Origin: Rhodospirillaceae bacterium
GTDB taxonomy: Bacteria > Pseudomonadota > Alphaproteobacteria > Rhodospirillales > Rhodospirillaceae
Assembly (NCBI GenBank): GCA_029245025.1
Contig: JAQWQC010000031.1
Span: 1 to 64,000 of the forward strand
Direction of reading: 5' to 3'
Length of the DNA: 64,000 nt
The notes under the pieces were generated by a model, which was not told the DNA's origin, made no database searches, and saw only the letters and a program-made list of their open reading frames with translations. The position numbers and the translations under genes are program-made. Positions 1-9,070 of this stretch are shown here, one piece after another (the stretch's first letter is position 1; every line of letters starts with the position of its first letter).

Positions 1-564
1 ATAATTGTTTTTACAAGTGATAATGGTCCAACTCATGTAGCTCAAGTTGATATTGATTTTTTTAATAGTGCTGGGATTTTTTTAAACTCTAAAAAAACCG
101 TAAAAGGTAGTGTTAACGAGGGTGGAATTAGAGTTCCTACAATTGCGACTTGGCCAATGAAAATAAAGAGTGGAACAATATCTGATCATCCAAGTACTTT
201 TTACGATTTCTTTGCAACGGTTTCTGATATTATAGGTAAACCACTTTCTAATAGAACCGATGGCATTTCCTATTACCCCAGCTTGATCGGAAAAGAACAA
301 AAAGTACACGACTATCTTTATTGGGAATTTCCTGCTTATGGAGGACAACAAGCAATGAGAATAGATAAGTGGAAAGGTATTAAACGCGATCTATTTAAAG
401 GGTCTTCTGACTTACAATTATATGATTTATCTAAAGATCCTAAAGAACTTGATAATGTCGCAGTTAATTATCCAGATTTAGTAGATAAAATGGAAATATT
501 ATTAAAAGAAGCGCATACAAAAGCTACAATCCAAAAATTTAATATCCCTGTCCTTGACCAATGA
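1..564 (+). CDS. Sulfatase, C-terminal part (5' end outside window)
   Basis: The frame is open from base 1 to the stop at 562-564, giving 187 residues of the C-terminal half of a type I sulfatase. Near the start is FTSDNGP, the metal-site strand of the family, followed by EGGIRVPTIATWP, the usual lid/substrate segment. The tail resembles the sulfatase C-terminal subdomain (YDLSKDPKELDN). Such enzymes hydrolyse sulfate esters, often on algal polysaccharides, and use a formylglycine that must lie upstream of this window. The gene is AT-rich with A/T-ending codons, unlike everything after ~1361, and resembles Bacteroidota genes. A second sulfatase follows after 35 bp. The substrate cannot be inferred. 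Confidence 0.85.
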   Translation: MIVFTSDNGPTHVAQVDIDFFNSAGIFLNSKKTVKGSVNEGGIRVPTIATWPMKIKSGTISDHPSTFYDFFATVSDIIGKPLSNRTDGISYYPSLIGKEQKVHDYLYWEFPAYGGQQAMRIDKWKGIKRDLFKGSSDLQLYDLSKDPKELDNVAVNYPDLVDKMEILLKEAHTKATIQKFNIPVLDQ

Positions 565-599
565 TCAATTTTACTCAATTATTTAATATTATATAGATT

Positions 600-1466
600 A
601 TGAAATTAAAATTAAATCTATTATTAATATCGCTTTTAACAATAAGTTCTTGTAACTCGAATTTATCTGAAAAACCAGATAAGCCTAATTTTATAATTTT
701 TATAGCTGATGATATTAGTTGGGATGACTTTGGATGTTATGGAAATAGTTTTGTTCAAACACCAAATATTGATAAACTTTCATCAGAAGGAATCATGTTT
801 AGCAACATGTATCTAACAACAAGCTCCTGCAGTCCTAGTAGAAATTCTATTATGACTGGAAGATATCCACACAACACAGGGGCTCCAGAGCTACATACAG
901 AGCCACCACTAGATATGGTAAGTTTGGCTCAAGAATTAAAGAATAGTGGTTATTTCACTGTATCATCAGGTAAATTCCATATGGGAGATTATGTAAGAAA
1001 GGGGTTTGATTTGATTCATGAAGGTAAAAAAATAACTGGGCTAGGTGGAGAAGAAAAATGGGTTAGTTCTATTGAAGAAAGACCAAAAAATAAACCATTT
1101 TTTTTATGGTATGCATCTCACGATGCACATAGAGATTGGGGTGAAAATGACTTTTCTGGTACTCATGATATTGAAAAACTAACCCCTCCTGAATATCTGA
1201 TTAATGACAATTCTACAAGATTAGACTTAGCTAATTATTATGATGAGATTAAAAGATTTGATCATTCAATTGGGGAAGTGATAGCAACACTGAAAAAAGA
1301 GAATATTTATGATAATACTTTTATCATTGTAATGGCAGATAATGGAAGACCATTTCCTCACATGCTCGAAGCGCCGCCGCCGGAATCCTGGGAGAAACCG
1401 AATTTATCGAGCATCGAATGGTATGCCCGGACAGAAGAGCCCGCGCCCATGAAAGCGGGCTCCTAA
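600..1466 (+). pseudogene. Lipoprotein sulfatase truncated at a sequence joint
   Basis: The N-terminus is a lipoprotein signal (MKLKLNLLLISLLTISSC, predicted lipidated Cys18). A type I sulfatase follows: metal-binding FIADDISWDDFG at ~34-45, formylglycine signature CSPSR with Cys77, then TGRYPHNTG. Native sequence runs to about residue 254 (MADNGRPFPH), which is the second metal-site loop. After that the frame continues for 34 residues of unrelated GC-rich sequence to a stop at 1464-1466. The part after the ADNGRPFP loop, including the C-terminal subdomain, is absent, so the product as written should not fold as a full enzyme. Codon use up to 1361 matches the preceding sulfatase and not the rest of the window. 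The lesion is either an assembly chimera or a real recombination event. Confidence 0.8.
1355..1370. other. Abrupt composition and homology breakpoint
   Basis: Before about base 1361 the DNA is AT-rich and encodes sulfatase. From about 1362 it is GC-rich (for example gcgccgccgccgg at 1371-1383) and sulfatase similarity stops mid-motif. No inverted repeat, target duplication, integrase or tRNA end is visible at the joint. The position is placed from where the conserved ADNGRPFP loop ceases to be followed by its expected continuation, so it is accurate only to a few bases. Confidence 0.75.
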
Positions 1467-1512
1467 GGAGTAAACACATACTAGCGGTCGTGACTTATGG
1501 TCACACCGCTAG
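1437..1512. repeat. Two adjacent hairpins just after the breakpoint
   Basis: Hairpin 1 pairs GAGCCCGC (1437-1444) with GCGGGCTC (1455-1462) around a 10-nt loop. Hairpin 2 pairs CTAGCGGT (1481-1488) with ACCGCTAG (1505-1512), plus an inner GTGAC/GTCAC pair (1490-1494 and 1500-1504) around loop TTATG. Neither is followed by a T run on the plus strand, so they are not canonical terminators in that direction. They could be transcript-end structures of a gene lost at the breakpoint, or recombination-prone palindromes. Confidence 0.6.
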
Positions 1513-1756
1513 GGCTAGCCTACGATTTTAGGACGGAATGCGTATGTTTGTCGCTGCTCTCCCTCTGTCCGGGAAGAGAAGTTTGGCGGAAAACAAAACA
1601 ACTCTCATCGTGCCGTATATACTGTTGGCGGCAAGCTTGCCGATGCGAAAAAACAATTGTTGATATCTACGGCAAAGTTTTTGAATACACCCACCAGAAG
1701 GATTTGGCGCTCGCATAACTAAGCGAATAGGCAGGTCGCACTCACATCAGAGACAT
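1513..1756. other. No recognisable gene
   Basis: Short ORFs exist on both strands here (about 60-70 codons) but none has a convincing ribosome-binding site, domain or plausible composition. The stretch separates the breakpoint from the terminator of the porin gene. Confidence 0.5.
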
Positions 1757-1792
1757 AAAAAAATGGACCGACCAGCTGCTACTGATCGGTCC
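1757..1792 (-). terminator. Rho-independent terminator of the porin gene
   Basis: Read on the minus strand, a stem formed by GGACCGA and TCGGTCC (plus coordinates 1786-1792 and 1765-1771) is followed by a run of T (1757-1764). It lies about 20 bp beyond the porin stop codon. Confidence 0.8.
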
Positions 1793-1814
1793 AATCTCGT
1801 CGACTGTGGGGGGG

Positions 1815-3119
1815 TTACCAGTCGACTTGGGCGCGTAGGCCGAGGCCATCGACATTATTTGTTCCGTAAATACCGTTTGCCGCGACGTTGAAAGCGTTCT
1901 TAATTCTGGAGTGGTTGTAGTTGAACATCAGACGCGTGTGTCGATTAAGGTACCAATTCACACCCACGATTATCGTGTCTTGACCGCCGCCCAAATAGCC
2001 GGGTTCCGTCAAATCGATGGTGTCATAGCGAGCGGTGATAGCCCAAGCTCCCACGCCACCCTCATTAACTGGATTATCAACCTTTGGCCGATCCCAGGCA
2101 CCTTTGTCTGCTTTATAGCCGCGTGACTCTCCGGTGAGAAAGTATCCGACTTCAGCATATCCCCCGGTGAAGGTGGGGTTGTCGAGGACGGGATCATCGG
2201 TGTCGGCTTTCAAACCCGTGTATTCGGCGACTGCCCAAAATGGTCCCGCAATTGCGCCCACCTCTGCGCCATAAAAGAAATCTTTATCGGCGATGCGGTC
2301 TGTATTTACGAAGCGTGTAGGAGACAAATGCTGGTGCGGCCGTTGGCGGTAACGGAAATCCGATTGATCTCCGGCCTTACGTGCCCGAAAATGGGAGCCG
2401 AGGTGAGTTTGCACCTCGTTGAATTTAGGGCTGTAGGTAAAGCGTCCAGCGTATTCGGAGCCTTCGTTCTCTTCGTCGATGCCATTTGACCCGCGGAAGG
2501 CGCCGATCTTTGCTGTCCAGTCATCGCCGCCCATGCCGACGCTCACGCCAATGCGGCGGGCCAGCCCAAAGGCATCTGTGAATGAGGAGCGCTCCATTAC
2601 CGATATGTGCCGTGAGCTGGTCTGTTCGTCCAAAGAGTTCGGTGTTTTGAATTGTCCTGCCGTTAGCTTGATGCCAGACCCAGTTTTCCATTCCAAGTAA
2701 GCGTCTTTAACGTCAACAGCGTTATCGGCGAAGTCGCTTTCGAATTTGTAATTAACCGTTTCCCAGGCCTTGCCCTCAATGCCTAACCGGGCCGCGCGAA
2801 ATTCAGTGGCTTTGGTGTCAATCGTGTTGTTGTCATCAGAGATCCAAGCTGAGTCGACAAGTATGCGGCCGCGCAAGTTCATCTCGAACTGACCATCAGG
2901 GCTACTGATGGCAGGGGCGGGCTCCCATTTAACTTGGATATCGTTACCACCAGCGGCTGCGCTTTTCTCTAATTTGGCCTGCATGGCTTCGAGCTGGAGT
3001 TTCATAGCATTGATCTGGATTTGCAGGTCTTGCTCAGATTGGGCCAACGTGCCCCAGGGAGCCAATGCCAAACCCATCGCGGTGGCTCCGAGAAGAGACT
3101 GTATGTGTCGCTTTGTCAT
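1815..3119 (-). CDS. Phosphate-selective porin O/P-family outer-membrane protein
   Basis: The 434-residue precursor has a signal peptide ending near the ALAPWGTLAQ region. A short coiled coil follows (roughly residues 28-52: DLQIQINAMKLQLEAMQAKLE), typical of the periplasmic head of OprP/OprO-like trimeric porins, and then a beta-barrel ending in aromatic Trp (AQVDW). The segment KFESDFADNAVDVKDAYLEW resembles the Porin_O_P family. It would pass anions, probably phosphate, across the outer membrane. It diverges from pstSCAB and has its own array of PhoB-like half-sites upstream, which supports a role in phosphate scavenging. Anion selectivity is inferred from family and context, not shown by specific lysine ladder residues. 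Confidence 0.8.
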   Translation of the reverse strand: MTKRHIQSLLGATAMGLALAPWGTLAQSEQDLQIQINAMKLQLEAMQAKLEKSAAAGGNDIQVKWEPAPAISSPDGQFEMNLRGRILVDSAWISDDNNTIDTKATEFRAARLGIEGKAWETVNYKFESDFADNAVDVKDAYLEWKTGSGIKLTAGQFKTPNSLDEQTSSRHISVMERSSFTDAFGLARRIGVSVGMGGDDWTAKIGAFRGSNGIDEENEGSEYAGRFTYSPKFNEVQTHLGSHFRARKAGDQSDFRYRQRPHQHLSPTRFVNTDRIADKDFFYGAEVGAIAGPFWAVAEYTGLKADTDDPVLDNPTFTGGYAEVGYFLTGESRGYKADKGAWDRPKVDNPVNEGGVGAWAITARYDTIDLTEPGYLGGGQDTIIVGVNWYLNRHTRLMFNYNHSRIKNAFNVAANGIYGTNNVDGLGLRAQVDW

Positions 3120-3184
3120 TATTCTTTCAATTCCTTGTACATTTTTGTGTCTACGAATGACGCAGGTCTTAATGGTCCACTGGG

Positions 3185-3222
3185 GTGACGGACTGGTGAC
3201 GCTTCGATGAATTAACGATGAA
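3185..3222 (-). promoter_or_regulatory. PhoB-binding array upstream of the porin
   Basis: On the minus strand four half-sites TTCAT, TTCAT, GTCAC, GTCAC have TCA cores exactly 11 bp apart (TGA at 3186, 3197, 3208 and 3219 on the plus strand). This matches the 11-bp spacing of Pho-box half-sites (CTGTCAT-type). The array ends 66 bp before the porin ATG. Confidence 0.65.
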
Positions 3223-3351
3223 GAAAATGTAAAAATTGCGTTACGGAGCAGGTGCTAGCCCGAGCCTTGTCCATGTCTAAGAGCTAGGTTTTCTGCGCTT
3301 TTGGTGCCGGCGGCAGTCGGGCGTCTAATCGTCGTCAGACCGCAACATTAG

Positions 3352-3403
3352 TGTCATAAAACGGTAACAAAACTTCTTCATAAAACCATAACGCAACTGT
3401 CAA
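3352..3403 (+). promoter_or_regulatory. PhoB-binding array upstream of pstS
   Basis: Five half-sites TGTCAT (3352), GGTAAC (3363), CTTCAT (3376), CATAAC (3387) and TGTCAA (3398) are spaced 11, 13, 11 and 11 bp, most followed by an A-rich linker ending in AAC. This fits tandem Pho boxes. The array is about 90 bp upstream of the chosen pstS start. The last half-site may abut the promoter, as in PhoB-activated promoters that lack a -35 element. Confidence 0.7.
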
Positions 3404-3490
3404 GAAGGCGTCTCTCTGGAGGCATAGAAGGGCTTCTGCAACGAAAGGGATAGGCCTTTTCGTAATGGTGAACTTCCAAGGAAATTGAAG

Positions 3491-4528
3491 ATGAAGAAAG
3501 CGAATTATCCAGCCCTCATGATGGCGATGGCCCTGAGTTTGACCGCGGCTAGTCAAGCGCTTGCTCGGGACGAAATCCGCGTCGTTGGGTCATCCACGGT
3601 CTACCCATTCTCGACGGTTGTCGCTGAACGATTTGGCCGATCAACAGCATTTAAGACCCCGGTTGTAGAGAGCACAGGAACCGGTGGCGGCTTTAAGCTT
3701 TTCTGTTCTGGTGTGGGCGAAGGCACGCCTGATGTCTCGAATGCCTCGCGGGAGATAAAATCATCAGAAATCGAGGATTGCCAAGAGAACGGCGTCCAAG
3801 ACATTGTTGAAGTCAAAATCGGCTACGACGGCATCGTGCTCGCAAATGCGGCAGGTCTTTCACAGTATAGCCTCACGACCAAAGACATCTTTCTTGCGCT
3901 GGCCAAAGACGTGCCTGATGGCAATGGCGGCTTAAAGCCTAACGACGCAAAGACCTGGAAAGACGTCAACCCGGCTCTGCCTGACGCCAAAATCGAAGTG
4001 CTTGGTCCCCCTCCCACATCTGGCACTCGCGATGCTTTTGCAGAGTTGGCCATGGAATCTGGATGCAAGGCTTTCGATTGGATTAAGGAGACCAAGGCTA
4101 GCGACAAGAAACGCTATCAAGCCATTTGTCACAGTGTCAGGGAAGACGGTGCGTACATTGAGGCTGGAGAGAATGACAACCTGATTGTTCAGAAACTTGA
4201 CGCGAACAAAAATGCCCTCGGCATTTTTGGTTTTAGCTTCCTCGATCAAAATATGGATAAAGTGCAGGCCAGCTTGATTAATGGCACTGATGCTACTTTT
4301 GAGAATATCTCTGACGGTAGTTATGCCATCGCTCGCCCGTTGTATTTCTACGTTAAAAAAGCCCACCTTGATGCCATCCCAGGCCTCCGTGAGTTCGTTG
4401 TTGAGTTCGTGTCTGAGGACGCGTCAGGGGAGGAGGGCTACCTTGAAGAGCGTGGTCTAATCCCCATGAGCGGAGCCGAGCGCGAAGAGTGGCTCAATAA
4501 CGTGCTCAATTTTAATTCGCTGAGCTAA
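3491..4528 (+). CDS. pstS: Periplasmic phosphate-binding protein PstS
   Basis: First gene of the high-affinity phosphate ABC importer operon. The ATG at 3491 is preferred over an in-frame TTG at 3485 because AAGGAA ends 7-8 bases upstream of it. A signal peptide (MKKANYPALMMAMALSLTAA, cleavage after SQALA) precedes the mature protein. IRVVGSSTVYPFS, ESTGTGGGFKLFC and PPTSGTRDAF are the phosphate-contacting loops of the PstS family. It captures phosphate in the periplasm and hands it to PstCA. Expression is probably induced by PhoB through the half-site array upstream. Confidence 0.95.
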   Translation: MKKANYPALMMAMALSLTAASQALARDEIRVVGSSTVYPFSTVVAERFGRSTAFKTPVVESTGTGGGFKLFCSGVGEGTPDVSNASREIKSSEIEDCQENGVQDIVEVKIGYDGIVLANAAGLSQYSLTTKDIFLALAKDVPDGNGGLKPNDAKTWKDVNPALPDAKIEVLGPPPTSGTRDAFAELAMESGCKAFDWIKETKASDKKRYQAICHSVREDGAYIEAGENDNLIVQKLDANKNALGIFGFSFLDQNMDKVQASLINGTDATFENISDGSYAIARPLYFYVKKAHLDAIPGLREFVVEFVSEDASGEEGYLEERGLIPMSGAEREEWLNNVLNFNSLS

Positions 4529-4569
4529 GCAGCGTTCAACTTAAGTCTCGGGAAGAGTTCATAGACCCC

Positions 4570-5517
4570 ATGACCACCTCCTCACTCTCCTCGAGGCATC
4601 CCAACCAGCTATTGGTTGAGCGGCTGATCAGAACCATTCTGTTCAGCTGCTCCGCTCTTGCTATTTTTATTACCATCGGAATTGTTGCGTCTTTGATCTT
4701 CGAGGCGATGCGGTTCTTCCAATCTGTTTCCATTTTTGAGTTTCTGTTTGGTACGGAATGGAGCCCGCAAACGGCGCTGCGCGCTGATCAAGTTGGCGCA
4801 TCGGGCCGTTTTGGCGCGGTCCCGTTATTTGTTGGTACGGCGCTGATCAGCACGGTCGCACTCTGTGTCAGTGCGCCGCTGGGCATTTTCTCGGCCATAT
4901 ACCTGTCGGAATATGCGAGTGACACGCTGCGCTCCTACGTTAAGCCGTTGCTCGAAATTCTCGCTGGCATCCCAACCGTTGTTTACGGCTTCTTCGCCGC
5001 TATTGTTATTGCACCGGCGTTGAGTGATTTCGGGTCAAGAATTGGACTCGAGGTCGCTTATGAAAGTGCGCTTGCCGCTGGTCTTGTCATGGGCGTGATG
5101 ATTATTCCGCTCATTTCTTCCATCTCCGATGACATCATCACAGCAGTCCCAGACTCTTTGAGAGAAGGGTCTCGTGGTCTGGGTGCTACGAAATCTGAAA
5201 CCATCCGGCGGGTGGTGTTACCTGCTGCCCTTCCTGGAATCGCTGGCGGAATATTGCTGGCGATCTCTCGTGCTGTGGGTGAGACCATGATTGTGGTGAT
5301 GGCCGCTGGCCTTGCGGCAAACCTTACTTTCAATCCGCTAAATGCGGTTACCACCGTAACAGTGCAAATCGTAGTGCTGCTGACTGGCGATCAGGAGTTT
5401 GACAGTTCTAAAACCTTGGCTGCCTTTGCGCTCGGCTTGGCACTGTTTTGTGTGACGATGGTGCTAAACGTCATCGGTAGTCAGATCGTCAAGAAATTCC
5501 GTGAACAGTATGACTGA
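4570..5517 (+). CDS. pstC: Phosphate ABC transporter permease PstC
   Basis: Inner-membrane permease of 315 residues with about six hydrophobic segments. It carries the coupling loop EGSRGLGATKSETIRRVVLPAALPGI, split here as EGSRGLGATKSE and RRVVLPAALPGI, which contacts PstB. The N-terminal helix is followed by the periplasmic segment FLFGTEWSP, characteristic of PstC. The length is close to the enterobacterial protein. It follows pstS by 41 bp and overlaps pstA by a few bases. Confidence 0.95.
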   Translation: MTTSSLSSRHPNQLLVERLIRTILFSCSALAIFITIGIVASLIFEAMRFFQSVSIFEFLFGTEWSPQTALRADQVGASGRFGAVPLFVGTALISTVALCVSAPLGIFSAIYLSEYASDTLRSYVKPLLEILAGIPTVVYGFFAAIVIAPALSDFGSRIGLEVAYESALAAGLVMGVMIIPLISSISDDIITAVPDSLREGSRGLGATKSETIRRVVLPAALPGIAGGILLAISRAVGETMIVVMAAGLAANLTFNPLNAVTTVTVQIVVLLTGDQEFDSSKTLAAFALGLALFCVTMVLNVIGSQIVKKFREQYD

Positions 5518-6796
5518 TCAGTCCAGACAACATTCCTTGTCCAGCTCAGCGATGCCGGGCGTTGTTGAGCGCCATCGTGGCGAAGAACGTTTCCGCCGTT
5601 TTGGGTTGGCTGCGATCGCCGTCAGTATGTCGTTTTTGGCCTTTTTTTTGATATCGATTATCGGGACCGGCTACGGTGCATTTATACAAACGGCCATCAA
5701 GATCGATGTTGATTTAACTTTGCTGGAGATCGGGCTTGAAGAGGGATTTGCGACTGAAGATTTGGCAAAGGTGAGATATCGGTCGGTTGTACGTGCGGGA
5801 ATGCGGGCACTGATTCCAGAAGATCTCGGGCGGCGTGAGAGCCGAGCCCTTTATAGATTGATAGGTGCGGGTGCCGAATTTGAATTGCGCGACAAAGTTC
5901 TTGCCCAGCCAGATTTGGTGGGGTCTGTAGTCTCGTTTTGGTTGACCTCATCCGATGACGTGGATCTATACAATAAAGCGGGGTCTACTGAGGCGGCTGA
6001 GCAGCAAACGCGCCTCACCGCGAAGCAAATTGAATGGTACTCCGAGCTCAAATCAAACGATCGCATAAAAACACGATTCAATTGGATATTCCTGACCGGG
6101 TCAGACTCGAGAGACCCAGAGGTCGCCGGTGTATGGGGTGCGACCGTCGGTTCATTTTTTGCTTTGGGTGTGTGTTTGCTGTTGTCATGCTTTGTTGGTG
6201 TGCTCGCAGCGATCTATCTTGAGGAATTTGCAGCTCGTAATCGCTGGACCCAATTTTTAGAGGTCAACATCAATAATCTTGCTGCTGTTCCGTCTATAAC
6301 GTTCGGCTTGCTCGGATTAGCAATCTTTCTGGGATTCTTCGGTTTGCCGCGATCCGCCTCTCTTGTTGGCGGCATGGTGCTCGCGCTGATGACCTTGCCT
6401 ACGGTGATTATTAGTTCGCGGGTGGCGTTACAAGCGGTCGCGCCGTCGATCCGCGAAGCTGCTTTTGGTATTGGAGCGAGTCGGGTGCAAACCGTATTCC
6501 ACCATGTGGTTCCACTGGCGATGCCCGGGATTCTGACTGGCACCATCATCGGTATGGCCCGCGCTTTGGGTGAAACTGCGCCACTGCTGATGATAGGCAT
6601 GGTAGCGTTCATTGCGGACGCCCCTACGAGCCTTACTCAACCTGCGTCTGCTCTGCCGGTGCAAGTCTATCTTTGGGCCGACAGTCCTGAGAGAGCATTT
6701 GCAGAAAAAACAGCGGGTGCCATTCTCGTTCTACTTGTTTTTCTGCTCTTGATGAATTTGATGGCAGTAATTCTGCGACGGAAGTTTGAAAAGTGA
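5510..6796 (+). CDS. pstA: Phosphate ABC transporter permease PstA
   Basis: Second permease subunit, 428 residues from the ATG at 5510, which overlaps the pstC stop; an in-frame GTG at 5501 is an alternative. It is longer than the ~295-residue E. coli protein because of a large periplasmic insertion after the first membrane helix (about residues 60-190), a feature of alphaproteobacterial PstA. The C-terminal half has the permease fold and coupling loop ([20 protein letters not shown]). It forms the channel with PstC. Confidence 0.93.
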   Translation: MTDQSRQHSLSSSAMPGVVERHRGEERFRRFGLAAIAVSMSFLAFFLISIIGTGYGAFIQTAIKIDVDLTLLEIGLEEGFATEDLAKVRYRSVVRAGMRALIPEDLGRRESRALYRLIGAGAEFELRDKVLAQPDLVGSVVSFWLTSSDDVDLYNKAGSTEAAEQQTRLTAKQIEWYSELKSNDRIKTRFNWIFLTGSDSRDPEVAGVWGATVGSFFALGVCLLLSCFVGVLAAIYLEEFAARNRWTQFLEVNINNLAAVPSITFGLLGLAIFLGFFGLPRSASLVGGMVLALMTLPTVIISSRVALQAVAPSIREAAFGIGASRVQTVFHHVVPLAMPGILTGTIIGMARALGETAPLLMIGMVAFIADAPTSLTQPASALPVQVYLWADSPERAFAEKTAGAILVLLVFLLLMNLMAVILRRKFEK

Positions 6797-7629
6797 TGAT
6801 AGACAACGCATTAGTCCAACCGCCCACTGTTCTTTCCAGTAGCGAAGGCTACGCGTCAGATGCCATTGACCTGATGCCAAAAATTAGGGCTTCAGATGTA
6901 AACGTTAGTTATAGCGGCAATCAGGCGATCAAGAACGTCAACTTGGATATCAAGTCGAAGGCTGTAACAGCGCTTATCGGGCCGTCCGGTTGCGGTAAAA
7001 CAACTTTTCTACGTTGTATCAATCGCATGAACGACCTCATAGAAAGCTGCGAGGTTACGGGCAACATCACTCTTGATAACGAAGATGTCTACGGCGCTGA
7101 TGTTGATGTCGTGGTGCTGCGCCGTCGCATTGGTATGGTATTTCAAAAGCCTAATCCATTTCCCAAATCCATATACGAGAATGTTGCTTATGGTCCGCGT
7201 ATTCATGGCCAAGCAGCAAAGGGAGACGAGCTAGATGAGATCGTCGAAAGAAGCTTGATCCGGGCAGGGTTATGGAAAGAGGTTAAGAACCGCCTTGAGG
7301 CCCCAGCGACAGGGCTGTCAGGTGGCCAACAACAGCGCCTTTGTATTGCGAGGGCGATCGCCGTTGAGCCCGATGTCATTCTTATGGATGAGCCCTGTTC
7401 AGCGCTAGACCCAATTGCGACCGCAAGAATTGAAGAGCTCATTGACGACCTAAGAACCAAATACACAATCGTCATTGTGACTCACTCCATGCAGCAAGCG
7501 GCCCGAGTATCTCAGCGCACTGCATTTTTTCATCTTGGTGAATTGGTCGAAGAAAACGATGCCAAGGTTATTTTCACAAACCCGTCTGATGAGCGCACAC
7601 GTGCTTATGTGACTGGGTCAATCGGTTAA
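6796..7629 (+). CDS. pstB: Phosphate ABC transporter ATPase PstB
   Basis: ATPase that powers PstCA. Walker A is [20 protein letters not shown], the Q-loop region is [11 protein letters not shown], the signature is [16 protein letters not shown], and Walker B is [13 protein letters not shown]. The ATG at 6796 overlaps the pstA stop by one base (TGATG); a GTG at 6793 is also possible. An N-terminal extension of about 35 residues before the ABC core is longer than in E. coli. Confidence 0.95.
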   Translation: MIDNALVQPPTVLSSSEGYASDAIDLMPKIRASDVNVSYSGNQAIKNVNLDIKSKAVTALIGPSGCGKTTFLRCINRMNDLIESCEVTGNITLDNEDVYGADVDVVVLRRRIGMVFQKPNPFPKSIYENVAYGPRIHGQAAKGDELDEIVERSLIRAGLWKEVKNRLEAPATGLSGGQQQRLCIARAIAVEPDVILMDEPCSALDPIATARIEELIDDLRTKYTIVIVTHSMQQAARVSQRTAFFHLGELVEENDAKVIFTNPSDERTRAYVTGSIG

Positions 7630-7649
7630 GAAGGCAAGAGAGTAAGGGT

Positions 7650-8375
7650 ATGAACGAGCGACATATCGTCAGCGCCTACGACAAGGATCTGCGGCAGCTC
7701 GAGACGCTGGTTAGTGAAATGGGTGGGCTTGTAGAAGCCCAGCTTTCTGCGGCGCTTGATGCTCTGGTAACGCTTGATCCAGACGCCGCAGCAGGGGTGA
7801 TTTCGCGAGATAAAATTGTCGATGATTATGAAGCCCAGATTGATCTGCACACCACTGAAATGCTCGTTCTACGGCAACCCATGGCACAAGATCTTCGCGT
7901 GATATTGGTCGCCTTGAAGTTGGCCAGCAATCTCGAACGCATGGGCGACTACGCCAAAAATATTTCAAAGCGCACAGTGACGTTGTGTGGGACTCCAACA
8001 GTTTCTTCCGCCACCCAATCCATCAAAAGAATGGGGGATAGGGTGCTGGAGATGATCAAAGACGTCCTCGATGCGTATGAGCGCCGCGATACCGAACTAG
8101 CCAGTGCCGTCATTTTGAAAGACGAAGACGTTGATCGGATGCACACGAACCTTTTCCGCGAATTTCTCGAGATGATGACAACGGATTCACAGCACATTTC
8201 ACTTGGAACGCACCTAATATTTATCGCCAAGGATGTGGAGCGCGTCGGTGACCACGCCACAAATGTTGCCGAAAAAATTCACTACATGCTTGAAGGAAGC
8301 ATGCCCGATGGTGAGCGGCCAAAGGATGATAGGTCTAGCGGTATCCTGGTTGAGCCAGGAGAGGGTGGGCGTTAG
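7650..8375 (+). CDS. phoU: Phosphate signalling regulator PhoU
   Basis: Cytoplasmic helical protein of 241 residues with two PhoU three-helix repeats. Conserved acidic metal-binding stretches are visible (ASNLERMGDYAKN at ~91-103 and KDVERVGDHATNVAE at ~193-207). PhoU links the occupancy state of PstSCAB to the sensor PhoR and suppresses the regulon under phosphate sufficiency. It lies 20 bp after pstB and 2 bp before phoB, so co-transcription is likely. Confidence 0.95.
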   Translation: MNERHIVSAYDKDLRQLETLVSEMGGLVEAQLSAALDALVTLDPDAAAGVISRDKIVDDYEAQIDLHTTEMLVLRQPMAQDLRVILVALKLASNLERMGDYAKNISKRTVTLCGTPTVSSATQSIKRMGDRVLEMIKDVLDAYERRDTELASAVILKDEDVDRMHTNLFREFLEMMTTDSQHISLGTHLIFIAKDVERVGDHATNVAEKIHYMLEGSMPDGERPKDDRSSGILVEPGEGGR

Positions 8376-8377
8376 TC

Positions 8378-9070
8378 GTGAGCGACAAAGTAGTGGTCTT
8401 GATAGCGGAAGATGAGCCGGGTCAGGCTGAAGTTCTGAAATACAATCTAGAATCTTCCGGGTTTGGAGTTCGCACTTCTCCCAACGGAGCAGATACCCTC
8501 CAGCAGATAGAGGAAGACCGACCAGATTTTCTTGTGCTCGATTGGATGTTGCCTGAAATTTCCGGCATTGAGATTTGCCGCCGCCTTAGAAAAATAGAGC
8601 AGAATAAAGACCTGCCGATCATTATGGTCACGGCCCGCGGCGAAGAAGAAGACCGTATTCGTGCGCTGGAAGTTGGCGCTGATGATTACATGGTTAAGCC
8701 GTACTCATCGGGAGAACTGGTTGCACGAATCAATGCTGTTTTGCGACGCACGTCACCCGCGCTAATAGGCGAGAAGCTTGAGTTCGCTGATCTTGTGCTT
8801 GATTTGGTGTCAAGAAAAGTCAAACGCGATGGTGATTTTATTCACCTGGGTCCGAAAGAATTCAAAATCCTTCAAGCCCTTATGCAGCGCCCAGGACGCG
8901 TTCTTTCTCGTAGGCAAATTATCGATCTGGCGTGGGGGCAGAATATCTACATTGAAGACCGGACGGTTGATGTTCACATAAGGCGTCTTCGCTCTGCGCT
9001 AGGAGGCGATGACAAACCCAACCTTATTCGAACTGTTCGTGGCTTTGGGTACTCCCTCGACCAAGAATAG
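8378..9070 (+). CDS. phoB: Response regulator PhoB
   Basis: OmpR-type regulator, 230 residues, starting at GTG 8378, two bases after phoU. The receiver domain has acidic residues EDE (11-13), phospho-acceptor Asp55 (VLDWMLPE), Thr85 and Lys107 (VKPYSSGELVARI). The winged helix includes LGPKEFKILQALMQRPGRVLSR and the recognition segment DRTVDVHIRRLRSAL. It should bind the half-site arrays before pstS and the porin. No phoR kinase gene follows, so its sensor must be encoded elsewhere. Confidence 0.93.
   Translation: MSDKVVVLIAEDEPGQAEVLKYNLESSGFGVRTSPNGADTLQQIEEDRPDFLVLDWMLPEISGIEICRRLRKIEQNKDLPIIMVTARGEEEDRIRALEVGADDYMVKPYSSGELVARINAVLRRTSPALIGEKLEFADLVLDLVSRKVKRDGDFIHLGPKEFKILQALMQRPGRVLSRRQIIDLAWGQNIYIEDRTVDVHIRRLRSALGGDDKPNLIRTVRGFGYSLDQE

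Noticed and set aside
1497-1718. Short ORFs on both strands after the breakpoint
   Set aside because: Composition is Cys/Arg-heavy and unlike a real protein; no ribosome-binding site or domain.
1799-1826. Inverted repeat GTCGACTG/CAGTCGAC around the porin stop
   Set aside because: Half of it encodes the conserved porin C-terminus and a better terminator lies just beyond, so it is probably coincidental.
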